Origin: Atlantibacter hermannii
GTDB lineage: Bacteria > Pseudomonadota > Gammaproteobacteria > Enterobacterales > Enterobacteriaceae
Length of the DNA: 64,000 nucleotides
Direction: 5' to 3'
NCBI GenBank assembly: GCA_900635495.1
Contig: LR134136.1
Coordinates: 496,001-560,000 of the forward strand
Shown: positions 19,215 to 28,631 of the stretch, one piece after another
Position numbering within the stretch: the first letter of the stretch is position 1
Layout of the letters: every line of letters begins with the position of its first letter
Program-made: the position numbers and the translations under genes
Notes under the pieces: model-generated
Database searches by the model: none
Told to the model about the DNA's origin: nothing
What the model saw: only the letters and a program-made list of their open reading frames with translations

Positions 19215-21125
19215 GTGCGATTCCCCAACCAACGTTTAGCGCAACTGTTTGATATGTTGCAAAACGAAACGCTGCCGCAGGACGAGCTGGCGCAGCGGTT
19301 GTCGGTTTCTACGCGTACTGTCCGGGCCGATATCACGGCGTTGAATGCCTTATTGACCCGGCACGGCGCGCAGTTTGTCCTGAGCCGGGGCAATGGCTAT
19401 CAGCTCAGAATTGATGATTCGGCAAGCTATCAAACCCTCCAGATGCAGCAGCCTCACGTGCTGCGCATCCCGCGCACCAGCCAGGAGCGTGTTCACTACC
19501 TGATCGTGCGTTTTCTTACGTCGGCATTCTCGATCAAACTGGAAGATTTGGCTGATGAATGGTTTGTCAGCCGTGCGACCTTGCAAAATGACATGGCGGA
19601 AGTGCGCGATCGGCTGCGGCGCTACCAACTGGTACTGGAAACGCGCCCTCGTCACGGTATGAAACTGTTCGGCAATGAAATGGCAATCCGCGCCTGTTTG
19701 ACCGACCTCTTGTGGACCCTGGCGCAACAGGACCCGGCGCATCCACTGGTGACGGCAGAGGCGCTTAACGCAGGCATGCCGGAACGCTTACAGCCGATTA
19801 TGCAGGAGATTTTCGGGCGTTTTCATCTTCGCTTCACTGATGAAGGTGAGCTCTTTTTACGTCTGTATTGTGCGGTCGCGGTGCGGCGTATCAGCGAAGG
19901 CTATCCGCTTTCGGACTTCGCGGGTGAAGAGGTTGCCGAATCCGTCTGCGGCGCGGCGCGGGAGCTGGCTGGCGTACTTCAGCGTCTCGCGGATAAACCG
20001 CTGTCGTCATCCGAAGAAAACTGGTTGAAAGTGCATATTGCCGCACGTCGGGTGCAGGACATTGCGCCCAGTACGATTAATGCTGATGATGAAGAGGCGC
20101 TGGTCAACTACATCCTCACGTTTATCAACACACAGTACAACTATAACCTGTTGAACGATCAGCAACTGCGTGCCGATATGCTCACCCACGTCAAAACCAT
20201 GATTACCCGGGTGCGCTATCAAATCATGATCCCCAATCCGCTACTGGATAACATCAAACAACACTATCCCATGGCCTGGGATATGACGCTGGCGGCGGTG
20301 TCGGGCTGGGTTAAGTACACGCCTTATACCATTAGCGAAAACGAGATCGGCTTTCTGGTTTTACATGTTGGCGTCGGCCTGGAGCGCAGCTATAACATTG
20401 ATTTTCAACGTCAGCCACGCGTGCTGCTGGTATGCGATGCCGGAAATGCCATGATCCGGATGATCGAAGCGGTGATGGCGCGTAAATATCCGCAGATTGA
20501 GATCACCCGTACGCTGACGCTGCGCGACTACGAGCAACGGGAGAGTATCAGCGAAGATTTTGTGATCGCCACGGCGCGGATCAGTGAGAAAGGCAAACCG
20601 GTCGTGATGATTGCCCCGTTCCCCACCGATTATCAACTGGAGCAGATCGGCAAGCTGGTGCTGGTGGATCGTACCCGACCGTGGATGCTGAACAAATATT
20701 TCGACGCTGCGCATTTCTGCATTATTGACGGCGTGATGGACCAGCAGACCCTGTTCCGAACGTTGTGTAACCAGCTACAGGAAGAAGGGTATGTCGATGA
20801 GGACTTCCTCGATTCGGTAGTCGAGCGTGAGGCCATCGTCAGCACCATGCTGGGTGACAGCATTGCATTGCCGCATGCGCTGGGGCTGTTAGCAAAAAAA
20901 ACCGTGGTCTATACCGTGCTGGCTCCGCAGGGCATTGCCTGGGGCGATGAAACGGCGCACGTGATCTTTTTACTCGCTATCAGTAAAAGTGAGTATGAGG
21001 AGGCGATGGCCATTTACGATATTTTTGTGACTTTCCTGAGAGAACGCGCCATGACGCGGCTCTGTGGGTGTCAAAATTTTGCGGAATTTAACGCCGTAGC
21101 GATGGAATGCGTTAGCCGATTTTAA
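19215..21125 (+). CDS. BglG/MtlR-type PRD transcription regulator with EIIB and EIIA domains
   Basis: 636 residues starting at GTG 19215 behind GAGGAGAG. Domains in order: winged-helix HTH (1-60, VSTRTVRADI), second HTH (~85-150, SRATLQNDM), two PRDs (~170-390), an EIIB-like domain (VLLVCDAGNAM, phospho-Cys), and a C-terminal EIIA domain with IALPHAL (phospho-His). This is the MtlR/LicR layout of DNA-binding activators controlled by PTS phosphorylation. It is the last gene of the cassette and 13 bp behind the aldolase, so it should sense the cassette's substrate and switch on its operon, perhaps via the palindrome at 13614-13633. Confidence 0.88.
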   Translation: MRFPNQRLAQLFDMLQNETLPQDELAQRLSVSTRTVRADITALNALLTRHGAQFVLSRGNGYQLRIDDSASYQTLQMQQPHVLRIPRTSQERVHYLIVRFLTSAFSIKLEDLADEWFVSRATLQNDMAEVRDRLRRYQLVLETRPRHGMKLFGNEMAIRACLTDLLWTLAQQDPAHPLVTAEALNAGMPERLQPIMQEIFGRFHLRFTDEGELFLRLYCAVAVRRISEGYPLSDFAGEEVAESVCGAARELAGVLQRLADKPLSSSEENWLKVHIAARRVQDIAPSTINADDEEALVNYILTFINTQYNYNLLNDQQLRADMLTHVKTMITRVRYQIMIPNPLLDNIKQHYPMAWDMTLAAVSGWVKYTPYTISENEIGFLVLHVGVGLERSYNIDFQRQPRVLLVCDAGNAMIRMIEAVMARKYPQIEITRTLTLRDYEQRESISEDFVIATARISEKGKPVVMIAPFPTDYQLEQIGKLVLVDRTRPWMLNKYFDAAHFCIIDGVMDQQTLFRTLCNQLQEEGYVDEDFLDSVVEREAIVSTMLGDSIALPHALGLLAKKTVVYTVLAPQGIAWGDETAHVIFLLAISKSEYEEAMAIYDIFVTFLRERAMTRLCGCQNFAEFNAVAMECVSRF

Positions 21126-21154
21126 CAGCGGAGCACGCGTGCCCCGCTGTTAAA
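21121..21154. terminator. Bidirectional hairpin between the PRD regulator and nrdG
   Basis: TTTAACAGCGG (21121-21131) pairs with CCGCTGTTAAA (21144-21154). The T-runs on both strands are short. It starts inside the regulator's stop codon region and ends just before the nrdG stop. Confidence 0.7.
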
Positions 21155-21156
21155 CA

Positions 21157-21621
21157 TCAGCGCAAATGATGTACGACCTGATTGCTGCTGCCGCGCCAAA
21201 TCAGCGCCGGATCTTTCAGATCCTGCACAAATTTGCCGTCCACCAGCACGTTGATCCGATCCACCACCTGCATCTGGTCGGCAGTCAGTTCCTCTAACCG
21301 GTAACCGGTCCACACCCAGATATCTTTGCCTGGACACTCGGCGTGGATGCGCTGTACCAGCGCCAGAATGTCCGGGACGTTTTGCGGATGCAGCGGATCG
21401 CCGCCCGAAAGGGAAATCCCCTGACGGCGGATCCGCGTGTCGTTCAGATCGCTAATGATCCGGTCTTCCATCTCACGGGTGAACGGCATCCCCGAATTCA
21501 GCCGCCAGGTGCTTTTGTTATAGCAACCGGGGCATTCATGGACGCACCCGGACACAAACAGCGTGCAGCGTGTGCCGGGCCCGTTGACGATGTCGACCGG
21601 GTAATACTGGTGATAATTCAT
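21157..21621 (-). CDS. nrdG: NrdG, activase of anaerobic ribonucleotide reductase
   Basis: 154-residue radical-SAM enzyme that installs the glycyl radical on NrdD. The CX3CX2C iron-sulphur motif is CVHECPGC, and the SAM-binding glycine motif is SLSGGDPLHPQ. The start MNYHQYYPVDIVNGPG at 21621 matches E. coli; two residues of in-frame extension upstream are less likely. It lies 170 bp behind nrdD. Confidence 0.96.
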   Translation of the reverse strand: MNYHQYYPVDIVNGPGTRCTLFVSGCVHECPGCYNKSTWRLNSGMPFTREMEDRIISDLNDTRIRRQGISLSGGDPLHPQNVPDILALVQRIHAECPGKDIWVWTGYRLEELTADQMQVVDRINVLVDGKFVQDLKDPALIWRGSSNQVVHHLR

Positions 21622-21796
21622 TTTCACTTCTCATCCGCTTATCCCTTCACGTCCTGACTGCATTCGTGCGTCCGGGTCAATTACTCAGGTAAGCTTCCCC
21701 GGACTTAGGCATTTGCGGCCTGGCTATGGCGTGAAAGGCGTTGCGGAAATAACGGCCCGAAAAGCGGTGCGCTTCCGGGCAATAATACAGACGACC

Positions 21797-23935
21797 TTAC
21801 CCGATTTGCCCATTCCCAAGATGCTTGACGCGGCGCTTCACTTCTTCCTGCTTACCGGCGTTAAACGGACGTGCATCCGGGCTGCCCAGATAACCGCAGA
21901 CGCGGCGGGTCACCGATACGCGGGCCGCGTCATGGTTGCCGCATTTCGGGCAGGTGAAGCCTTTGCTGGTGCATTCGAACTCGCCGGTATAACCGCATTC
22001 ATAGCACTCGTCGATAGGCGTGTTGGTGCCATAATACGGCACATGTTGATAGCTGTAATCCCACACGTCTTCCAGCGCCTTGAGGTTGTGCTGAATATTC
22101 GGGTATTCGCCATAACAAATGAACCCGCCGTTCGCCAGTGGCGGATAGGGCGCTTCAAAGTCGATTTTGTCGTACGGATTCACTTTCTTCTCGACATCGA
22201 GATGGAAGCTGTTGGTGTAATAACCTTTATCCGTCACGCCAGGCACCACGCCGAAATCGGCGGTATCCAGACGGCAGAACCGGTCGCACAGGTTTTCGCT
22301 GGGGGTGCTGTAAAGGCTAAAGCCATAACCGGTTTCATCTTTCCAGCAATCCACTGCTTTACGCAAATATTCAACGATCTCTACGGCTTTTTGACGCAGC
22401 GCGGCATTGTCATAAACATGTTCATTACCAAACAACGCGTTGATGGTCTCGTGAATGCCGATATAGCCCAGCGAAATGGAAGCGCGGCCGTTTTTAAAGA
22501 TTTCTGAAACGTCATCGTCCGCTTTCAGCCGTACGCCGCAGGCACCTTCCATGTAGAGGATCGGCGCGACGCGAGCTTTTACGCCTTCGAGACGCGCAAT
22601 GCGGGTCATCAGCGCTTTACGCGCCAGGGCAAGGCGGTCGTCCAGCAGTTTCCAGAAGGTGGCTTCATCACCTTTGGCTTCCAGCGCGATGCGCGGCAGG
22701 TTAAGACTGATGACGCCCAGGTTGTTGCGGCCATCGTGCACCTTTTCGCCATTTTCGTTTTCATACACGCCCAGGAAGCTGCGGCAGCCCATCGGCGTTT
22801 TGAACGATCCGGTGACCTTCACCACCTGATCGTAGTTAAGAATGTCCGGATACATGCGCTTGCTCGCGCACTCCAGGGCCAGCTGTTTAATGTCGTAGTT
22901 CGGATCGCCGTATTTGTGGTTAAGGCCGTCGCGAATGGCGAAGACCAGCTTCGGAAACACGGCGGTTTTACGATTTTTGCCCAGCCCGGCAATACGGTTA
23001 CGTAGAATAGATTGCTGAATCAGACGTGATTCCCAACTGGTGCCAAGCCCAAAACCAAAGGTGACGAACGGCGTCTGCCCGTTGGCGGTGTGCAGGGTAT
23101 TTACTTCGTATTCCAGCGACTGAAACGCGTCGTAGCACTCTTTTTCCGTACGGGAGCGGGCGTAGCCGTCAGCGTCCGGGATCTGCCATTCCTGCGCTAC
23201 CTGGCGGTGTTTTTCGAGGCTGGCGGTGACGAACGGGGCCAGCACTTCATCGATACGGTTAATGGTGGTGCCGCCATAAATATGGCTGGCGACCTGAGCG
23301 ATAATCTGGGCGGTTACCGCAGTGGCAGTCGAAATGGATTTCGGCGGTTCAATTTCCGCGTTACCCATTTTAAAGCCCTGAGTCAGCATGCCTTTAAGGT
23401 CGATCAGCATGCAGTTGAACATCGGGAAGAACGGCGAGTAATCAAGATCGTGATAGTGGATATCGCCGCGTTCATGCGCCTGCACCACATCGCGCGGCAG
23501 AAGATGCTGACGGGCGTAGTGTTTGGCGACAATCCCGGCCAGCAGGTCGCGCTGGGTAGGGATCACTTTACTGTCTTTGTTGGCGTTTTCATTGAGTAAA
23601 GCGGAGTTGGTTTGCTCCACCAGGCCCTGGATCTCCTGGTTTAAGCGGCCGCGTTTTTCGCGGGAAATATCGCGATCGTGGCGATATTCAATATAAGCGC
23701 GCGCTAACTGCTTGTAATTACCAGCCATTAACTGGTTTTCAACGGCGGTCTGGATCTCGCCGATATCCACCTGGCTGCGCCCCTGCATCTGAGCGCTAAC
23801 GATTTCTGCGACGGTGGCGCAGTAATCTGCGTCATCGACTCCCGCAGCTTTAGCGGCACGAAGAATTGCTTCTCTGATTCGCTCTGACTTGAAAGGCACT
23901 TTGCACCCATCGCGTTTCATCACATGCGGTGTCAT
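21797..23935 (-). CDS. nrdD: NrdD, anaerobic ribonucleoside-triphosphate reductase
   Basis: 712-residue class III reductase making dNTPs without oxygen. The N-terminal ATP cone (MTPHVMKRDGCKVPFKSERI, 1-90) handles allosteric control. The C-terminal zinc site is formed by CYECGYTGEFEC / CPKCG, and the glycyl-radical site is in RRVCGYLG. All are intact and length is standard. The upstream region carries NrdR, FNR and DnaA sites, listed separately. Confidence 0.97.
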   Translation of the reverse strand: MTPHVMKRDGCKVPFKSERIREAILRAAKAAGVDDADYCATVAEIVSAQMQGRSQVDIGEIQTAVENQLMAGNYKQLARAYIEYRHDRDISREKRGRLNQEIQGLVEQTNSALLNENANKDSKVIPTQRDLLAGIVAKHYARQHLLPRDVVQAHERGDIHYHDLDYSPFFPMFNCMLIDLKGMLTQGFKMGNAEIEPPKSISTATAVTAQIIAQVASHIYGGTTINRIDEVLAPFVTASLEKHRQVAQEWQIPDADGYARSRTEKECYDAFQSLEYEVNTLHTANGQTPFVTFGFGLGTSWESRLIQQSILRNRIAGLGKNRKTAVFPKLVFAIRDGLNHKYGDPNYDIKQLALECASKRMYPDILNYDQVVKVTGSFKTPMGCRSFLGVYENENGEKVHDGRNNLGVISLNLPRIALEAKGDEATFWKLLDDRLALARKALMTRIARLEGVKARVAPILYMEGACGVRLKADDDVSEIFKNGRASISLGYIGIHETINALFGNEHVYDNAALRQKAVEIVEYLRKAVDCWKDETGYGFSLYSTPSENLCDRFCRLDTADFGVVPGVTDKGYYTNSFHLDVEKKVNPYDKIDFEAPYPPLANGGFICYGEYPNIQHNLKALEDVWDYSYQHVPYYGTNTPIDECYECGYTGEFECTSKGFTCPKCGNHDAARVSVTRRVCGYLGSPDARPFNAGKQEEVKRRVKHLGNGQIG

Positions 23936-24152
23936 GGTTACTCCATATTAAAGAACAGGTTATCCACAGAGGCTCAGAAACAGAGGGGGCGAATATTCAT
24001 GACTACGTTCATAGACTTCCCCCGCATCTGGCCGGTCTTATCCACAGCGTACTGCCGTGCCCGCCACCTGGAATTGGTGTAATAATAGACGATTAATACA
24101 ATATGTAGTGGCGTCGCGCATTTTAAGTTCTATATGTAGTGATTTGCATCAA
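23936..24152 (-). promoter_or_regulatory. nrdD control region: DnaA boxes, NrdR boxes and FNR box
   Basis: The nrdD-treC spacer holds several sites. Two perfect DnaA boxes TTATCCACA lie at 23960-23968 and 24038-24046, both in the same orientation. A pair of NrdR-like boxes, ATACAATATGTAGTGG (24096-24111) and GTTCTATATGTAGTGA (24127-24142), is spaced 31 bp, three helix turns apart. An FNR-type site GTGAT-TTGC-ATCAA lies at 24139-24152, one base from TTGAT-N4-ATCAA, and overlaps the second NrdR box. Oxygen (FNR), dNTP pool (NrdR) and replication initiator (DnaA) could all act on nrdD. NrdR control of nrd operons is known; the DnaA role here is inference. Confidence 0.7.
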
Positions 24153-24262
24153 AGATGTTTCAAGTTTTTTTGATGTAGAACAAGGTAAAAATCTGGTGGC
24201 TGCAATGATGGGCGCCTGGAGAAGAAGAAAATTGAATTTAAGATAAGGCGCAGAAAAGTATG

Positions 24263-24297
24263 GTGAAAAAACAACCGGAGGCGCGTTTGCCTCCGGA
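24263..24297 (-). terminator. treBC terminator
   Basis: CCGGAGGC-gcgttt-GCCTCCGG stem (24275-24296). On the minus strand a T-rich run (TTGTTTTTTC) follows, directly after the treC stop. Confidence 0.85.
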
Positions 24298-24303
24298 CGA
24301 AGA

Positions 24304-25962
24304 TTAATGCTGTAGCCAGAAAACGGCTTCAAAAGGCCGCAGCGTCATCTCACGGGGCGCGGGACTGGCGTCCGGATAGTTGCTCATCAGCACCTCCCAT
24401 TCACCCTCACCGTTTTCAGGCGACCACCGCTGGCTTTCCCGGCTCAGGTTTGCCGCCACGCACAGCTGCTGGCCTTGCCATTCACGGCGATAACACCACA
24501 GCCAGGGGTGCTCCGGCAATAAATCGTGATAGTTGCCCCAGGTGAAAATGGGCCATGTCTTTCGCAGTTGTATCAGCGTGCGGTAGGCATGAAACACCGA
24601 ATCCGGGTCCGCAAGGGCGGCTTCAGCGTTGATGGAATCAAAATTATCGCACAGGCTAATCCAGGGTTTGCCCCGGGTGAAACCCGCATTTTCGCTGGCG
24701 TCCCACTGCATCGGGTACGGCTGTTATCCCGCGATTTTGCCGCGAGGATCGCCAGCAACGTCTCCGGCGCGCGTCCCTGGGCGCGCAGCTCGGCGAACAT
24801 ATTATGGCTTTCAACATCACGGTAATCGGTAATGCGCGCAAAGTGCGGATTGGTCATGCCCAGCTCTTCGCCCTGGTAGATATAGGGCGTACCCTGCATA
24901 CCGTGTAGCACCATCGCCAGCATTTTCGCCGCCGGGACGCGCAGTTCGCCTTCGTCACCAAAGCGCGACACAATGCGCGGCTGATCGTGGTTACACCAGA
25001 AACAGCGCGTTCCAGGCGATATTGTGCATCCCTTGTTGCCAGTGGCGGAAAATGGCTTTGAGCGCCACATAATCGGGGGCCGCGAGCGTCCATTTTTGCC
25101 CGTTGGGGTAATCCACTTTCAGGTGATGGAAGTTGAAGGTCATGGACAGTTCGCCGCCATCCAGCGCGGCATACTGCTGGCAGTGCGCAAGGGTCGTGGA
25201 GGACATTTCGCCCACGGTCATCAGGCCACGGGGTTTAAACACATCCCGGCTAAACTCCTGCAAGAACTCATGGATGCGCGGGCCGTCGGTGTAAAAACAG
25301 CGCCCATCGCCGCCGTCGACGTCGTCGGTAAAATCCTGCGATTTGGAAACCAGATTAATCACATCAAGCCGCAAACCGTCCACGCCGCGATCGGCCCAGA
25401 ACGCGCACACTTTTTTTAATGCCGCCCGTACCTGCGGGTTTTCCCAGTTAAGATCCGCCTGCTCCGGCGCAAACAGATGCAGATAGTACTCGCCGCTTTC
25501 CGCGTGCCAGCGCCAGGCGCTGCCGCCAAATTTGGAACGCCAGTTAGTGGGCGCGACATCCGGCGTTCCGTTACGCCAGATATAAAACTGGCGGTACGGG
25601 CTGTGCGGCTTCACCGCCTCGTGGAACCAGTCATGCTGAGTGGAGGTATGGTTAAACACCATGTCGAGGATAATTCGAATACCCCGTTGATGGGCTTCTT
25701 TTACCAGCCGGTCAAAGTCATCCAGGGTGCCATAGGTGGGATCGATGGCGGTATAGTTCGCCACGTCATAACCGTTATCAACCTGCGGTGAGATATAAAA
25801 GGGCGTCAGCCAGATTGCATCAACGCCAAGCGTCTTGAGGTAGTCGAGCCGCCGGGTGACGCCCGCTAAATCACCGGTGCCGCTGCCCGTGGTATCCTGG
25901 AAACTCTTTGGATAAATTTGATAGATCACCCCGTGTTGCCACCAGGGAGGCGTCGTTGTCAT
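24304..25962 (-). CDS. treC: TreC, trehalose-6-phosphate hydrolase (two compensating frameshifts)
   Basis: GH13 alpha-glucosidase of ~551 residues that splits cytoplasmic trehalose-6-phosphate into glucose and glucose-6-phosphate. Visible blocks: WWQHGVIYQIYPKSFQDT at the start, DMVFNHTS, GLRLDVINLV (nucleophile Asp) and VGEMSS (acid Glu). The frame breaks at about 25000-25002 (one extra base; corrected it reads WNALFWCNHDQPRIVSRFGDEG) and at 24714-24716 (one base missing; corrected, SRTPMQWDASENAG). The shifts cancel, so total length is normal. Both are in short homopolymers; sequencing error is the likely cause. Confidence 0.94.
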
Positions 25963-26014
25963 AACCTTTCCTGCTTATGTTGAAAGGGCGAGAAAACCCG
26001 CCCCGGAACCTGAA

Positions 26015-27433
26015 TTACACGACGAGCAAGGTGCCCTGACGAAATTTGCGACGGTAGAGTACCGAGGTCAGAACAATTGGGATCACAATGGCGATCAGCA
26101 TCGCCAGGCTAAACACTTCCCAGTAACGCGGCTGAATCGACAGAATACCAGGCAGACCGCCAACGCCGATGCCATTGGCCATCACGCCGCTCAGTCCGCA
26201 TAACAAGCCGGCGAGGCCCGAACCGATCATGGCGCACAGCATCGGAAAACGGTACTTCAGGTTGATGCCGTACATGGCGGGCTCCGTTACGCCAAGGTAA
26301 GCCGAAATGGCCGCAGGTACGGAGATCTCGCGTTCGTTGTGTTTACGGCTGCAGAGGATGATGCCCGTCACCGCAGACGCCTGGGCGATGTTGGACAGCG
26401 CAATCAGCGGCCATACCGGCGTGCCGCCAAGGCTCTGGATCATCTGCATATCAATAGCCAGCGTGGTCTGGTGGACCCCGGTGATCACCAGCGGCGCATA
26501 CAGGAAACCAAACAGCGCCGCGCCAATCGGGGCAAAACTGCCCGTCATCAAATGACGCACCGCCAGGGCTACGCCGTCGCCGATAAGGCGGCCAAACGGG
26601 CCGATAAAGGCGTGGGCCAGAAAGACTGCCAAAATCAATGAACACACCGGCACGACAACCAAGTATAGATAATCCGGTACGAGGCGTTTCAGCCGGGTTT
26701 CGATAAACCCGAGCGCCAGCCCTGCCAGCAACGCCGGGATCACCTGCGCCTGATAACCGACTTTCGCAATGGTAAACAGGCCGAAGTTCCACACCTCCGG
26801 CGTCTGAGAACCCAGCAGATAGGCGTTCATCAGCTGCGGCGACACCAGCGTGACGCCAAGCACGATGCCGAGGATCGGCGTTCCGCCCATTTTGCGTACC
26901 GCCGACCAGCAAATTCCCACCGGCAGATAGAAGAAAATGGCCTCGCCGATAAGCCACAGAAAGTCATAAATCGTTTTCAGCGACGGAAACAGCTGTGCCA
27001 GCGTCTTGCCGTCACTCATGGGGACATCGCCGATCACATTGCGAAAGCCGAGGATCAAACCGCCGCTAATCAGCGCTGGCAGCAGCGGAAAGAAGATCTC
27101 GGCAAAGTGTGAGATGAGCTGTTCGTGCCACTTCATATTGGCGCGCGCCGCCTGTTTGGCCTGCTCTTTATTGGCGGAACGGTGGCCCGTGGTGGCAATC
27201 AGCGCCTGGTAATAATCCCCGACGTTGGTGCCGATCACCACCTGGAATTGCCCGGCGTTGGTGAAACAGCCTTTGACCATCGGCAGCGTTTCAATGGCCC
27301 TGGGATCGGCGTTTGCCGGATTGTTCAGCACAAAGCGCAGGCGGGTAATGCAGTGCGTCACCGTGGCGATATTGTCGCGGCCACCTACTAATTCGATCAG
27401 CCGATCGATTTCCTGTTGTTTTACTTTGCTCAT
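26015..27433 (-). CDS. treB: TreB, trehalose-specific PTS EIIBC
   Basis: 472-residue PTS permease that imports trehalose as trehalose-6-phosphate. The EIIB domain (1-80) has the phospho-Cys in VTHCITRLRFVL; the EIIC domain (~105-460) has about ten helices. No EIIA domain is attached, so glucose EIIA (Crr) serves it, as in E. coli. The start MSKVKQQEIDRL at 27433 is preferred over one Met upstream. It lies 52 bp before treC. Confidence 0.96.
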   Translation of the reverse strand: MSKVKQQEIDRLIELVGGRDNIATVTHCITRLRFVLNNPANADPRAIETLPMVKGCFTNAGQFQVVIGTNVGDYYQALIATTGHRSANKEQAKQAARANMKWHEQLISHFAEIFFPLLPALISGGLILGFRNVIGDVPMSDGKTLAQLFPSLKTIYDFLWLIGEAIFFYLPVGICWSAVRKMGGTPILGIVLGVTLVSPQLMNAYLLGSQTPEVWNFGLFTIAKVGYQAQVIPALLAGLALGFIETRLKRLVPDYLYLVVVPVCSLILAVFLAHAFIGPFGRLIGDGVALAVRHLMTGSFAPIGAALFGFLYAPLVITGVHQTTLAIDMQMIQSLGGTPVWPLIALSNIAQASAVTGIILCSRKHNEREISVPAAISAYLGVTEPAMYGINLKYRFPMLCAMIGSGLAGLLCGLSGVMANGIGVGGLPGILSIQPRYWEVFSLAMLIAIVIPIVLTSVLYRRKFRQGTLLVV

Positions 27434-27504
27434 CATAAAGCCTCATGGCGGAGGGAGACGGAAGCGTTGAGAACGATGGCAAGGGTAAACATTCTGGCGT
27501 TTCG

Positions 27505-27529
27505 GGAAAATGGGAACGTTCCCGAAACG
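27505..27529. promoter_or_regulatory. TreR operator in front of treB
   Basis: Perfect 12-bp palindrome GGGAACGTTCCC at 27512-27523, inside the wider near-palindrome TTCGGGAAAATGGGAACGTT... The spacing in front of treB and the sequence match the TreR operator known in E. coli. Confidence 0.8.
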
Positions 27530-27563
27530 AAGCCGCGATCACACAAATCCGTATTTCAACGAA

Positions 27564-28511
27564 TCACATCACGGAGGAGGGGATCACGATCTGTTGCGGA
27601 TCGCCGCTTTGGGTGATCTGGGCGATCAACTGCAATGCCGCCTGGCGTCCGGCTTCGGCATAACCGGGATCGACAGTGATAATTTCCGGGTGCAGAAACT
27701 TCAACAACGGCGTATTGCCGACGCTGGCAAGCTGAACGGGCGCAGCGTGATGCTGCTGTAGAAACTTACTGGCGCCGATCGCCAGGGTATCCGTGGCGCA
27801 CACCAGCGCGGTGGTGTCGCTATTCAATACCTCAGAAACATGTTCATAGCCCTGTTTCATCGCCAGGCCCGGCAGCGTCGCGAGAGGTGTCAGATGGTGC
27901 GCCTCACAAAAGGCCAGATAGGAATGATGGCGGCGCATCCCGGTGGTCACGTCGCTGTGTGGTACGCCGAGATAACTGATATGGCGATGGCCCGCCTGAT
28001 ACAGGCGCTGCATCAGGTTCTGGATCGCCCCTTCGTCGTCATAACACACCGAAGCAAATCCCGGCGCATCCCGCGCAATCAGAACCAGCATGTCCCGCCA
28101 GGAAGTAAGCGCCGCGTCATTCAGCCCGGTAAAGCCAAACAGGATCACCCCGTCGATTTTCCGCTGGCGCAGGATGCGCAGGTGCTCTTCCACCCGCGCC
28201 GCAGAGAACTGGCTTTCCATCATGATGGGATCGTAACCCTGCTCATACAAACAGGGCAGCATGGTCTGGACGGCGAGGTTTTCAGACAGGGAATCCAGAC
28301 GGGTGACAATAATCGCCACGACTTTGTCGCTCTGGCCGCGCATAGCACGCGCCGAGCGGGAAGGGGAAAACCCATGCTGGCGCATCACCGCCTCAACACG
28401 CTCGCGGGTGCGCTCGCTGACGCCGCTCTCATTGTTAAGGACGCGTGACACGGTGGATTTGCCTACGCCGCTTAAGCGCGCAATGTCTTTGATGGTCAGC
28501 CGGTTTTGCAT
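27564..28511 (-). CDS. treR: TreR, trehalose operon repressor
   Basis: 315-residue LacI-family repressor, released by trehalose-6-phosphate. HTH at 1-25 (LTIKDIARLSGVGKSTVSRVLNNE) with the usual hinge after it, then the periplasmic-binding-protein-like effector domain. The gene is upstream of treB in the same direction, as in E. coli. Confidence 0.96.
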   Translation of the reverse strand: MQNRLTIKDIARLSGVGKSTVSRVLNNESGVSERTRERVEAVMRQHGFSPSRSARAMRGQSDKVVAIIVTRLDSLSENLAVQTMLPCLYEQGYDPIMMESQFSAARVEEHLRILRQRKIDGVILFGFTGLNDAALTSWRDMLVLIARDAPGFASVCYDDEGAIQNLMQRLYQAGHRHISYLGVPHSDVTTGMRRHHSYLAFCEAHHLTPLATLPGLAMKQGYEHVSEVLNSDTTALVCATDTLAIGASKFLQQHHAAPVQLASVGNTPLLKFLHPEIITVDPGYAEAGRQAALQLIAQITQSGDPQQIVIPSSVM

Positions 28512-28590
28512 CCCTGTCTCTGCCTGAATGTCGATGGAAGTGGATAGAAGACCTTAATGCTAACCAACCGCGGAACAATGAGCAAAATCT

Positions 28591-28625
28591 GGTTTACGTT
28601 TGGTTTATGTACCTGACGCTATAGT
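28591..28625 (+). promoter_or_regulatory. PhoP box and promoter of mgtA
   Basis: Direct repeat GGTTTA-cgttt-GGTTTA at 28591-28607 matches the PhoP box (T/G)GTTTA-N5-(T/G)GTTTA. Twelve bp downstream is the -10 element TATAGT (28620-28625), the standard spacing for PhoP-activated promoters lacking a good -35. Transcription should begin near 28632, giving a leader of about 250 nt before mgtA. Confidence 0.88.
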
Positions 28626-28631
28626 GACGGC

